In this document: in pieces, positions 33,590-45,559 of the stretch
Layout: each line of letters starts with the position of its first letter
Numbering within the stretch: position 1 is the first letter of the stretch
Translations under genes and position numbers: made by a program
Source: Nymphaea colorata
Taxonomy: Eukaryota > Streptophyta > Magnoliopsida > Nymphaeales > Nymphaeaceae
Assembly: GCF_008831285.2 (NCBI RefSeq)
Contig: NC_045143.1
Span: 14,905,151-14,969,150, forward strand
Direction: 5' to 3'
DNA length: 64,000 nt
Notes under the pieces: generated by a model
Databases searched by the model: none
What the model was told of the DNA's origin: nothing
Seen by the model: the letters and a program-made list of their open reading frames with translations, nothing else

Positions 33590-35021
33590 GTTGCAGGGAA
33601 AACTAGAAAGCATTTGATAATAAGCATAGTAATAAATAACATTATAGAGCTTTAAGCGGTGAGGTTTTTCTCGGTATAATACGATGAGCTTAAAAAAATA
33701 GAAAAAAATAAAGAAAAATATGGTAAATTTTTAAAAATTTTAAAAAACTAAAAATGAAAGAAAAATAAAATAAGTGAAAAACTAATAATACAAACATCAC
33801 AAGATAAGTAGATTTCAAACACATAAAAAATAGAAAACAAAAAAAACTATTTAACATTAAAAAACTGAAAAAAGTGAAAAAAAATGTTAAAAGTGTGTCT
33901 TTTTTTCATTTTTAACATTTTTTTCAAAAAAAAACTTGTTTTTTAAAGTTTTAAACAGCTATTTAATTTATCACTTTTTTTTTAAAAAAAAGCGTTTTTT
34001 GTGACTATGATAGTAAGATATGTTTCTGCACATTGAGCATGTTCTCAAAGGCAGAGCCACATCTGAATTGCCCACACCAGTTTTCATATTAATATTTTCA
34101 AATATTTGTTCAGTTATACATAGTGTCCCTTTGGATATAGAAATATGTGAATGAGTGTACCTCCAGAATTTTTTTCTGTTTCTGCCACTGGTTCTGTGAC
34201 ATTTTTCTTTGATCAGAATAAGCTAGAAAAATATGCTCTGGTTTTTAAAGAAAGTGGTGGAGATACTTGGCATTCTAAACCACTTTTCACATTTACCATG
34301 TGATTCAAACGTCCTCTCCTGTTTCAAAACTTTCAGGAAAAAGCTGTGCTTCTAGCTTCTCAGTGACTAGGTTGAACTATTCTTCTTTGCACGAGAATTT
34401 GCAGAGTTTTACTGTTGGAGACAAAAGCAGGTCAGGTCTCTCACATGAAAATTATTATCATCTTTCTCTACTTACTATTTCTCTCTCTTCCATATATGAG
34501 GATCGGATCCTGCCGGATACTGAATGTTGCCAGATGGGTCAAATTTAAAAAGTTTGTTGCTAAAAAATTTTACTATATAATTGGTATTAACGACAGTTTG
34601 TGGTGGACAACAATTTACTTTTTAGCAACAAATTAATTTCTAAATTTTAACCATATGACAACTATATACTTGGCAGCATTGACTTTTCCTAACCACATAA
34701 TTAACAATAATGATTTGAGTCCAAAACCTTGATTTCGATATTCCCTTCAGATTTTAGCTTGAACTTGGATCCTGTACTCTATTATGTATTGACCCGCAAT
34801 GTGTTCAACCTCGGCACGGTGCCTTAAATGTAAAGGAAATGAAGCTTTTACAAAAACAAGTTTAAGTTTTGATGAAATTACAAAAATACAATTCCATTGG
34901 ACTGCTTGTTTTTTTATATAATTGAGAATGGTAGCATTTTTTTGTCACCCATCAAAGCATGAACGGATTTTTGTAAAATTTTCATACATTTAACCGTGTA
35001 GCCTCATACCAAGGTTAGAAC
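33590..35021. other. intergenic, no gene recognised
   Basis: 33650-34020 is low-complexity AT-rich sequence. An exon-like piece at about 34335-34431 is flanked by CAG and GT, but no neighbouring exons or family match were found. The rest shows nothing. Confidence 0.45.
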
Positions 35022-35289
35022 TAGACTTGGGCATCGGGCCGGGGTACCCGTAAACCAGCCCTATCAGGCCCGGGCCGGCCCGACGGAGGCCCGATTCGGC
35101 CCAATAACAAATAATTTGTATTTTATTAAAAAATATATATTTTGTTATTAAAAATATATTTTATATTAAAAAAATAATTTGTTTTTAAATTGTAAACAGG
35201 CCGGGCCCGGGCTCGGGTTTCGGGCATCAGGCCTAGACCCAAGCTCTGGTTTCGGATATCGGGTGGGCCCGGACCGATCCCTAGGTCTA
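35022..35289. mobile_element. GC-ended miniature element, 268 bp
   Basis: Inverted ends are TAGACTTGGGCATCGGGCCG and, reversed, TAGACCTAGGGATCGGTCCG. Flanking octamers GTTAGAAC and GTAAGAAA match at six of eight. GGGCCC/GGCCCG words line both arms around an AT core. This is the better-defined relative of 7741-8073. Confidence 0.7.
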
Positions 35290-36329
35290 GTAAGAAAAAT
35301 AAACTTTTTGGATGAGATATTGCTTGATCGCAGTTTCAATTTGTCCGATGAATAAAAAATTAATTTCATAGGCTTAGAAGCTGATGGCGCAAAGCAGGTC
35401 TATACCCTGGGAGGATGGGGGCAAGGATGAGGGTTTAAGCTCTATCATATTGGGTAGTAGGATGAAATACTCTTTTTGCTCACTCAACTGGTAATTGAAG
35501 CCTCTAAAGTCATTTGGCGGGTGTCATAACTTGAGTAGAACAACCATAAAAATGGTTTTCTCGCCATTTAGCCAAATTGAAGGAATGGCATCAGAATGGC
35601 ATCAGAATCCACTGCATTCAGTCAACATGACATCAAATGCTGGTTACAAGCAGTTAAATGTGACAAACTACTATACAAGGAACATGAGACACTGATTCAA
35701 AGCTTGTGGTGCCTAAAAAAACTACTTAAAAAATCTCTTCAATGCCTTTCTTGGCCTTCAATTGTGTGTAGCTGGGGGTTGAAATTACTTGGACCTCCAT
35801 TAAATACCTTCCAGCAATATGCATGTGAGTCAATACATGTAAAGCATTTCCAATTCTACAAATTTCAAACATTGACGTTGAAGATATCAGAGTAACAAGT
35901 CACTTAAACAGAATTAAGTTTATTGTTTTTTGCTCCTATTCACGTTTTACTTTGTTTCAAGTTCTAAGGAGGAGTTTAGTGCTACTACAGAACTGGATGT
36001 ATATATTAGTTGCTGAATTGGAGATTATGCCAAGTAAGGCAAAAGGACGATTTAATTATGCCATGGATAAGGATTCAAGCAATCTGTAGCTAGGACATCC
36101 TGGGTGTATAGACTGTTTGATTGAATGTAAATTTTTGGATAGTGTATTTATCTTTGTCCAAGTATTAATTTACGTGAATTTTCTTGGATTTGAGTCTCTC
36201 ATTCTTGTGGATTCAACCTGTACCCAAAAAGGGCATCACTTTTGTCAGGCCAAAAAAGAAAGGGTGTTACTTATGTCACCACCTGCTTTTACAAGTTGTG
36301 AAATTGAACTTAAACATATAGACTAACCA
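35290..36329. other. intergenic, no gene recognised
   Basis: Two overlapping open frames of 66 and 99 codons at 35495-35895 show no motif I recognise. The remainder is AT-rich. Confidence 0.4.
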
Positions 36330-36772
36330 TTATCTTGGAGCATCTTTGCTGAAATGCATGCCTTGAAGGCATAAACAAGCAAATATGCTATGCACACCAA
36401 AAAAAACATAAGAATCGAACATGCTAGACATTGAAAAGTTTGCGGAAGTATACTGATGTCCAAAGGCTGCAAGGGTGTGACACGAAATCCTTCAATATGG
36501 GATAGAGGAGATCTCACAATGGAACTTCTCCAAAGTAGTTGTGCCTTGGGGACCACAGCCCTATTTATATACTTATGAGGATCCAATTAATGGTTTTGCC
36601 CATCATAAACGAGATATGGATCCTCTTGGATTTCTACACAAATAATCCATACCAGACAAGATGATACAAACCCAGGCTTATTACATCACCTTAAATTTGG
36701 TCTGTCTACACAGATAACCTACAATGTACGACTATCAACACATATATAGGTCCACCATATAGAGTTCTTACA
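36330..36772 (-). repeat. probable 3' LTR of minus-strand copia
   Basis: On the minus strand the LTR starts TGTAAGAACTC at 36772, directly after GGCCCAAGTGGGAGAA, the polypurine tract typical of this copia group. A TATATAAATAGG motif lies near 36560-36575 on that strand. The far end is uncertain, and no matching second LTR was found in 40310-41040. Confidence 0.55.
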
Positions 36773-39700
36773 TTCTCCCACTTGGGCCACATATGTCATG
36801 AAAGAATTGTGCATTACAACTTAATCCTTATGAGCTAAAAATCACCATCTTTTCCATTATTTTGGACAATCTCATCCATTAACCATACCAATATGAGATC
36901 CAAGGGATCATGATCACTCTATGGCAACCAGACCCATCAGTGATTGCACATTTCAACACAATTAAATGATATGGATCAAGTATAGTTGTGTAGCATGAAA
37001 ATTACACGCAATATGATCTTAACATGTTTATTTCCAACCGCTCTAACTTTATACTTTAGTGAGATCACAACCAAATAAACTCAAATGGCAAAACACCAAT
37101 ATGAGCAATATACTCGTGAAAGACGTCGGGTAAAACACCTCTAGTGATCATGTAATCTTTTGTCTTTGCAGATATCACATAACGAATGCAATATCCTAGG
37201 TTGCTCAAGTATCTTCCTAGCATCCCCATAATGAATGCAATATCCTGGCATGTACACACTACATCAAACTCTCATTTCTGAGGCATAGGGAATCTTCTAT
37301 TTTTTTTTTCAACTCAAACTGGTTTTTGGAGCAATAGTTGAGACTAAATTTGTCTCCCTTAGCAACAAGAGTATCATTTGCAATCCTTCATGCCGAATCT
37401 TTCTAGTATTTTATCGATATAGCCTTTTTGTAATAATCCAAAAATACCTCATGAGCAATCTCAATGTATTTGAATTTCTAATATAAAAGAGGTGATACCA
37501 AGATCATTCATTTCAAATTTCTTTGACAGAAACTTCCTAGTATCGTGCAATAAGCCTATTTTGTCACTAGGAAGTATCAACCACATGCAATACCAAAAAT
37601 GTAAACTTCACAAAATTGATGGTATACATATTTATCAACCAAATTTACCTCAAAGCCAAATGAGATAATAACTTCATAAAATTTATGATACCATTGATGG
37701 GAAGACTACTTAGGACCGTATATGGATTTCTTTAATTTGCAAACAATGTCCTTTGCATCTCCTACTGTAAAGTTTTTTTGTTGCACCATATATATCATTT
37801 CATCAATGTCTCTATTAACAAACACTATCTTCATGTCCATCTAACGTAGCTCTAGATAAAAATGAGATACCAATTCAATAATTACTCTAAAAGACTCCTT
37901 CCAAGAAACTAAAGAGGTCTCATCGTACTCTATGTCTTCCTTTTGAGTAAAGCCTTTAACGACAAGACAAGCGTTATATCTTTCCACATTACCATTCAAA
38001 TCCCATTTGGTTTTAAATATTCATTTGCAACTAATTGGTTTCACACCTGTATATAATAAGACAAGACTCCAAACATCATTGTTTTTTATAGACTTCAACT
38101 CTTTTTGCATGATATCAATCCACTTTTGAGAGTTAGAACTATTGATAACCTTACAGAAGTTAACATGTTCATCTTCCATTCCATCAAAACTAATATGTTC
38201 TTGGAGATATACAATATAATAATCTAGAATTGCACTTCTTCTCTCTCTAGTATGCCTTCCTAGTGCCACTTGTTCCTGAGTTTCTTGAGTTTGATATTCA
38301 GAAGAGACCTATTAATCATTAGCGGGGAGTTCCTGAGTGACACCTTCTTCCAAATATGCTATTTGATCAATGTCAGACAACTGAACATGGTCTTCATCAA
38401 TAGCAACTATAGGGATAGACACTTGTTCTTCCTCAAATGCAAGGCTTCTAATCTTATCACCTCCCCTGAACTTACATTTTCAAAGAAATGAGCATTTCTT
38501 GTCTCAAGAAAGGACTTACGAATAGGATCATGAAACTTATAACCCATGAATCTTTTCGAATATCCAATAAAGTAGCAGTTAACTGTTCTAGCATCCAATT
38601 TTCTTTCGTTAGGCATATACGGCCTAGCCTCAACTAGGTATCTCCAAATATGAAAACGTTTCATACTAGACTTCTTGCTAGTCCACATGTTATAAGGGGT
38701 TTTATGTGTTCCTTTGATTGGTACTCTAGTCAATATTTAAGATACAATCAGTGCTTCGCCCCAAAGGGACTTAGGTAAAGTGGAATGACTAATCATACTC
38801 ATTACCATGATTTTAAGAGTCATATTTCATTGCTTAGGAAGACCATTTATGCGAGGACTACCTGACATTGTGCACTAAGGGACAATTCCACATTCATCTA
38901 GGAACTGAGCAAATGGTCCTAGACGTTGTTCACGTGATCAATCATATCTACCATGGTATTCACCACCAGAGTCACATCTAACAGCTTTAATCCTTTTGCC
39001 AAGTTCGATTTTCATCTTCAACCTTAAAAACATTGAACACTTCTAGCAATTATGACTTTTCATTAGTTAAATACAAATACCCATAACTAGAATAATCGTC
39101 TATAAACATTATAAAATCTTGTTGGTCATTCCAAGAATTCGTAGGGAACAGACCACAAATATTAGTATGAATAAGTTCTAAGACATCTGTACATCTTTGG
39201 GCACTAGTTTTATTAATGTTCATTTGTTTTCCTTTGATACATTCAATGCACACATTAAAATGTGTAAACCCAAGGAATCAAGAATTCCATCTACCACAGG
39301 CCTTTCAATTCTCTGTTTAGAGATATGTCCTAAGTGCTTATGTCATAATGCAGCAGAATTCTCTTCGATTAATTTACACTTTGTACTACAAATGTTTAAG
39401 TGCAAGGTTTCACTGAACGAGACAATAGTTTCAAGTAAACATAGGTTGTCAAGAAAAAATTAGTAACGTAAACCGATAAGACTTGAATTTTGAAACAAAC
39501 TAAACTTACTAGTTCCAAATGAACAAGAGTAAGCAAATTTGTCTAATACAAAAGTAGAAATTAAGTTTTGCCTAAATGATGAAATAACATAATTTTTTTT
39601 CAAGTCTAAATAACAACCATTCTTTAACAACAATCTAAAAGTTCCTATCGCCTCAACTTTCACTATTTGGCCATTGCCTACATAGATGAATCTTTCAGCA

Positions 39701-40310
39701 TCATTTGACATTTGACAACTTAGGCAACCATGCATAGATGTACTTATGTGAATAGTAGCACTTGAATCTACCCACCAAGTATGCTTATACAAAATAACTT
39801 CAGAACAAACCAAATAAATGACAATGCCTTTCTTGTCACGTCAGGCATGATACTTGGTGTAGTCTTTCTTCATGTGACCATAGCCTCTACAAAGGAAACA
39901 GCTTGACCTTTTACCTTTATGTCTTTGCGGTTTCTTTTGCCACGATGAATCAACTACAACTTCTTTAGCCTTTTTCCCCTTATATTTTTCTGAGAAAAGC
40001 TTTGCCAGAAGTGTACAGGTCTGTGCGTTCTTATTCTTAGCAAAACTCTTTTCTATTTCATCTAAGAACTACTTAGTATTTACATATTTAAATATGGCCT
40101 CCCTAAAAGTTTATGGAATTCTGTGTTTCATGATCATGAGACTCGTCTGATTGGAACGATCCTACTTCTCAAAGTTCCATTTATCCAAAGTGAAACTTTC
40201 ATTGTAAGAGCCTATGACACTTCCTCTCTTAACGCAATATCTAGATCCATGTACCTTAGAACTATCATTACGTTCTCTTTTCAATGATTGAAATTTAAAC
40301 CATGTCTACA
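36773..40310 (-). pseudogene. copia gag-pol, minus strand, degenerate
   Basis: Reading down the minus strand: gag about 40310-39840, with a CXXC-type knuckle before YGHMKKDY near 39870; a protease region 39800-39470 (WWVDSSATIHIS, where D-S-G-A is usual); integrase 39253-38900 (CIECIKGKQ, FIDDYSSYGYLYL); a post-integrase block 38733-38407 (KTPYNMWT, HIWRYLVEARPY, GYSKRFMGYKF); reverse transcriptase 38269-37300 (WSLV, CKWIF, LDVKTAF-like segments); and an RNase H start near 37250-37065. It has many stops and frame shifts. The protein set and polypurine tract suggest the Tork/Tnt1-like copia group. Confidence 0.75.
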
Positions 40311-41039
40311 CATGAATAGAATTGATGTGTGCAAATATTGAAGCATGATTAGCATTAATTACACATGATAAAATAGTCAAACATAAGCTCACCATCAATG
40401 TTTGAACAGTCATGCAAAAACATTTAATTAACAAATTCAACATCACAAAATACCTTGCACAACATTGACATCCTATCTTTGGACAACCACATCAACTTGT
40501 AAGTGGTATTCCATACTCAACAATAAATATTGACAATCAACCTTGTCAAGCAAATGATGACCTTGGATCCAAAACCAAATAGATCCAAATGATGACCTTG
40601 GATCCAAAACCAAATGGATCCAAATCATAAATGTGGATCAAGACTAAAGGGATCTAAATCAAATATTGAACTTAACTAAATGGTTCTAGCACATAAATCC
40701 GAACCAAAACAAATATGGATATAAACGTTACACATCTCTAGATTCAATCATGAATTAAACATGGACCCAAAACTAGATAAAATATCCAGATTCAATTCTA
40801 TATGGATCTAAAACATGTTGCGATAGAAAATGAATCCAACAATAAAGATCCAAAATAAGTGCATATATATCCAAATTGTGCTTATCATGAACCATCTGAA
40901 CACTATACGATTCAAGTATGGTTAAGAACGCCCTTCATCAATATGATAATGACCATAAAATAAAATAAAATTAATGGGTATATACATAAGAAGAAACGGA
41001 TGCATGGCATTAGCATATTTTTTTTAATGAAAAATTAAA
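40311..41039. other. AT-rich stretch, possible copia leader
   Basis: There is no coding signal. It lies where the 5' untranslated part and 5' LTR of the minus-strand copia should be, but no LTR match was found. It contains many GGATCCAAA/ATGGATC words, including a 35-bp tandem duplication. Confidence 0.4.
40552..40621. repeat. 35-bp tandem duplication
   Basis: Two nearly identical units, AAATGATGACCTTGGATCC..., start at 40552 and 40587 and differ by one base (AATAGATCC versus AATGGATCC). Confidence 0.9.
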
Positions 41040-41461
41040 ATGGTGGTCCGTGCGTTACGAGCCGCCGAAACAACGGAAAAGGGGCCTGCCTCTTTCGCCC
41101 TCCTAAAATTGCCGGCCAGCATTGGAGGTGCCGGCGGCGGTCGCTCGAGGAGGGCGCCCCTCCTCCTCTCTTTTTCTTCACAGTGATGTCGGCAGGCTGG
41201 TAGCCACCAGAAGTGCCGCCACCTCCTGCCCTGTTTCAGCAGCACGGAGGGCCGACAGCCCTCCTTCTACCTTCGACAGTCGGCCCTCATCATCTTCTCG
41301 CCTGAACAGCAGCGAGCTGCCACTGGGAAGGGGAAGGGCCCGACAGCCCATCCTCCTCCCAGACGGCAGGAAAAGCGACGGGTCCCTCTCTCCTTGTTCG
41401 CCACGTGACGAGGAAGGCCGTCAGGCCTCTCTTTCTCTCTGGTTCTTGTTGGAAAGGGGGA
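41040..41461. repeat. GC-rich module, left part
   Basis: GC content rises abruptly here, with GCCGGC, GGGCCC and GGAGGGC words. It resumes after the inserted LTR element as 43395-43610. The open frames (up to 143 codons) look like composition effects; no protein family was recognised. A compositionally similar block lies at 49640-50080. Confidence 0.4.
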
Positions 41462-41466
41462 GGGGC

Positions 41467-41838
41467 TGTTGGAACTGTTATGTTCCGCTCAGGATCTTTA
41501 CCCACAACATTAGCCTGCAACTTTGCAACTCAAACCTGCACCCAAAACAATAACAAACAAAATGAGAGAGCCTGAGAGAGAAGAAGAGATTATATTTTTA
41601 GGTTTGCTTCTAGGAGGCGCTGGCTAGGCTAATCTTACAATTAACCCTAAGCAAAGGATGAGGTGGGCTTTTATAGACCACCCCCTAGGTTTTCCCAATG
41701 CCCAGCAACGAACGGTAATGGCCAAAGAGATTAATTTTCTCAATTAATGGATAGTTTTCTTATTTAATTTTGTAACTGCAAGTGGGCCCTCTTGCAGTTA
41801 CAAGATGTAGAGGTAGGGCTCAGGGCCACTATCTAACA
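41467..41838 (-). repeat. 3' LTR of the 1.9-kb non-autonomous element
   Basis: This 372-bp LTR pairs with 43046-43389. It carries an internal short inverted repeat, CTTGTAACTGCAAG/CTTGCAGTTACAAG, near its minus-strand start. Confidence 0.9.
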
Positions 41839-43045
41839 TCACCCACTTGGCCATGAGTCCGTTAGATTACTTCCACTATTTGTGGGTTTCCTTAATATTT
41901 AATTACGAAGTTTTTCATAACTTGTTTGTCCATCATAACTTGAATTTTCATTAAAGGATTGTAGCAAGGTTTTCCTTTCAACAGTTTACTACCGCAACCT
42001 TTCAAGTAGTCAATATATTTCACATTGGTTATAATGTTTTCTTCATGCACAAGTATTTTCATCGTAACATGTTAAAACTTAGTCTCATGTGGACCACAAA
42101 CTTTACATAAAAAAAAAATCAAGAATCTTCTTGATAATAATGCTAGCTATCATGTAAGCGTTTGAAACATACATGAATATTCTCTTCTTGTTCAACAACG
42201 AAATCAACCTGGATACTTTTCAACCACCTCACAAGGAGGCAGACCAAGATGTTCTTAGCCCCATACAGGCTACATACTTGACAAAAACAATAATTATAAA
42301 TTCATTTTGTTAACAGATGCTAACAACTACATGAATATATCTTTGTTTCATTCATATATTTGAAAACATTTAACTGCCTTAAAAGAAGGCCAACCTAGAC
42401 TTTCTTAATGTATACTGACAAGCCAAATTAAGAGCTTGTACCAAGTCCAGCACACAAACTAATATACATTGAAAGCACATAGTATATTTTCCTTTTATTG
42501 TTTTTCACAATTACTCAACTCCTTTAACAACAGGAGTTCCAAAGCATTCATGCAATACATTACCATATGACAAAACAATATTAGCTTTCCTATATAACAA
42601 AGAGCATATTCAAGTGTGCTCACACTTATCAAATATTTACATAGTCATCAACTTAATTAGCAATACCTAATCTTTATTATGACTATATAACAGAATGAAC
42701 AATTAACTCATAGTCTATCATACAAGTACTTTTCATCTTGTACAGTTTTCATCAATATACTCTCCCATAGAAGGAATTTCATTTAACTCATCAAGGTCAA
42801 TACATAGCTCTGCCAACAAATGCATGCATCAATAATTCAAATATCTCCTTTCAAGTATTCCACAAGATGATCATTGATATCACTAATAAGCTTCAGCCGG
42901 TTCATTACCAAATTGATTCTTAGTTGATTCATTACCTGACCACTTATTAGCATATTCAATCGACCAAACTTGATCATCAAATGAATAGTCGGTTCTTGTG
43001 CATGCAACAACAATTCAAATATGACCATGGAGCTCTTGATACCAA

Positions 43046-43389
43046 TGATGGAACTGTTATAGCCTGCAACTCTACAACTCAAACCTGCACCCAAAACAAC
43101 AACAAACAAAACGAGAGAGGCCGAGAGAGAAGAAGAGATTATATTTCTGGGTTTGCTTCTAGGAGGCGCTGGCTAGGCTAATCTTACAATTAACCCTAAG
43201 AAAAGGATAAGCTGGGCTTTTATCAAGACCGCCTCCTAGGTTTTCCCAATGCCCAGCAACGAACGGTTATGGCCAAAGAGATTAATTTTCTCAATTAATG
43301 GGCAGTTTTCTTATTTAATCTTGTAACTGCAAGTGGGCCCTCTTGCAGTTACAAGATGTACAGATAGGGCTCAGGGCCACTATCTAACA
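43046..43389 (-). repeat. 5' LTR of the 1.9-kb non-autonomous element
   Basis: This 344-bp LTR is followed on the minus strand by the primer site TGGTATCAAGAGC after one spacer base. Confidence 0.9.
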
Positions 43390-43394
43390 GGGGC

Positions 43395-43610
43395 ACGCCG
43401 CCTTCCCTCCGTCGCTTATAGGCGGAGAGGGCACGAAGTCCCTCTTTGCGTCTCTGCCATACTGATGAAAAACGGAGGGGCCAGCCGCCCTTCCTTCCGC
43501 CGCTTTCCGACATGGTGGAGGTCGGCCCTTCCTCCACCATTGCCCCATTGTACAAGTACCCGACGGTGCCTGCTGAGCACTATGGTGAAGTCGCGGCACC
43601 ATCCGGTGCT
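43395..43610. repeat. GC-rich module, right part
   Basis: Continues the 41040-41461 GC-rich module after the LTR insertion. It ends where gypsy RNase H similarity begins. I cannot tell whether it belongs to the gypsy element or is separate. Confidence 0.4.
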
Positions 43611-45558
43611 TACTGATCACAACAACTTTCGATTTGGATTTCAAATGCAATTGCAAGGCTTGACAGCCACAATCCAAAAGTGGGTGCTCAGGCTATTGAG
43701 TTTTGATTTTGAGATATAGTATCAAAGAGGAAAAGAAAGTTTGGCAGCTGATGGCTTGTCGAGTGCAGAGGTAACTCCAGCTCATGTGCTGATGATGTAG
43801 TCTAGCGTGCAGGTGGAATTGTGGGACCAGATCAGGCATTACCACCAGAATGTAGCCTCAGTTCTTGAGATCAGGAAGCAGTTGAACATAGAACCATTAT
43901 GGTGCTATGGTTACTAGTGGACAAACCCCTATTTGACTTACCAGGGATGCATCTATATCCCTCTTGAGACACAATTGCCACAAACCCTCATGGCTCACTA
44001 CCACGAGACCAAGTCAGTAGAGATGGGGTAGAGGGCACATACCAAAGGATACGTGACACCATCTTTTGGCCAGGGATGAAGAATGCCATTAGGGATTTCA
44101 TTAAGAGCTGCGACATATGCCAACACAACAAGTATGAAACGATTAGGCCAATAGGGTTCTTACAGCCCTTACCCATTCCAAAACAGATTTGGAAAGACAT
44201 TTCAATGAATTTCATCAAAAGATTACCCTTTTCCCATGGAAAGTCTGTCATCCTAGTGATGGTGGATAGACTTTCAAAAGGCACCTATTTTATTGCCTTG
44301 GCCCATCCCTACATAGCAAAATCTGTTGCTAAGACATTTCAAGATCGTGTGGGAAGGCTCCATGGAATGCCTAGATCGATCACGCGATAGAGACCCCTTT
44401 TAGAAGCAATACTTTCAAATGCATGGCTCCAAGCTGCGAATGAGCACAACCTATACGCTCAAACAGATGGGCAAACGAAAGTTATCAATCATTGTTTGGA
44501 GACCTATTTGAGATGCTTTGCTGACCAAAGACCTAAAGTATTGGCCGATTACCTATCATGGTTGAACTTTCATACAACTCTTGTTGGCACTCTTCTACAA
44601 GTGTTAGTCCTTTTAAAGCTGTCTAAGGGAGACCCCCGTTGGACATTAGGTGATATCAACTGGGAATAGCCAAGGAGGCCACAATCGATATTCACCTGTG
44701 CTACCGTGATGCCATCTTGCATGATTTGAAGTAGCATATAGCGCAAGCCAAGAACCACATGGTCATTTAGTGCAATCGTAGGCGTCTGGATTAGCAGCAC
44801 GAGGTGGGGTCCTGGGTGTACCTACATAGGCCAATTCGAGGGATAGGATTTAGCTCAAAAAAGGGACACACCAAGCTTGCATCTAAGTATGTTGGTCCAT
44901 ACAAGATACCGAGGCGTATAGGACCACTTACATATGAATCACAGTTACCGAAAGGGAGCACTATACATCTTGTCTTCCATGTATCAAAGCTTAAGTGTTG
45001 CTTGTAGGAGATCACACAGAGTGAAGCAGCTAATGCTCCATCCTTAAGTGAAATACCCAGCATGTACCCCTATCGCAGGTTGGGGTCCAGGTCTGTAATT
45101 AAAGAAGGCAAGAAGGTCATGGAATGGCTCATTGAATGGTCAAACTATAAGCATATTCCAGCCACCTGGGAACTAGCTGAAGACATACAAAAAGAGATTT
45201 TCTGATTTCACACCTTGAGGACAAGGTGTTCCTCCTAGGGGGGGTGATATTGTTAGGCCCAACGTTACAGCAACAGCCACACGTGTTGGGTCTTTGTTGT
45301 ATGAGTTCTTTTAATTGTTTTGTTTTGTTCCGTCATTTGTGTTTCTTTGTTGTATTGAGGAATATGATGGAAGGAGCAGGTCATGAGATGGACCCTGATC
45401 CTGTAAGTGGATCCACCGTGAGGAACTATAAGTATATTGCCTCATCGGAGATTAACCCTAAGCAAGAAATGAAACCTTGAGTACTTCCCTTAAACAAAGC
45501 TGGGCTTCCCGAGAGTGTGAGTGTGTGTGGGTTGGCTCTGTTGAGAGCTACCACTACA
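43611..45558 (+). mobile_element. gypsy retrotransposon remnant (RNase H end, integrase, 3' LTR)
   Basis: Coding similarity starts at TDHNNF in RNase H and continues with QRGKESLAADGLS. The integrase follows, with CDICQHNKYE (44110-44139), MNFIKRLPF, VDRLSKGTYF and LHGMPRSITR. A degraded tail carries YVGPYKIPRR and HLVFHVSKLK. The CDRD site reads SRDRDPF after a frame change. A G-rich polypurine run leads to the LTR. It has many stops. It breaks off at the same RNase H position as the intron 2 gypsy remnant. Confidence 0.75.
45251..45558 (+). repeat. 3' LTR of the 43611 gypsy remnant
   Basis: It starts TGTTAGGCCC after CCTAGGGGGGG and probably ends at CACTACA (45558), just before the LRR kinase sequence. 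The terminal words resemble the LTR at 15939-16220. The right end is inferred. Confidence 0.5.
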
Positions 45559-45559
45559 C

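Larger units (their letters stand above)
41467..43389 (-). mobile_element. complete non-autonomous LTR retrotransposon, 1.9 kb
   Basis: The perfect 5-bp target duplication GGGGC occurs at 41462-41466 and 43390-43394. LTRs are 41467-41838 and 43046-43389, nearly identical apart from an indel of about 30 bp near the left end. On the minus strand the LTR begins TGTTAGATAGTGG. The primer site TGGTATCAAGAGC lies just inside the right LTR, and a GGCCAAGTGGGTGA polypurine tract lies just inside the left one. The 1.2-kb interior has no gag or pol. It must borrow its proteins, probably from a copia relative, since the polypurine tract resembles that of the minus-strand copia at 36773. Confidence 0.92.

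Noticed and set aside
34300-34548. Exon-like segment downstream of SKIP17 as part of another gene
   Set aside because: No adjoining exons, no recognisable protein similarity and no consistent reading frame beyond about 100 bp.
41122-41553. 143-codon open frame in the GC-rich module
   Set aside because: GC-rich DNA lacks stops by chance; the frame crosses into the LTR of an inserted element and matches no family.
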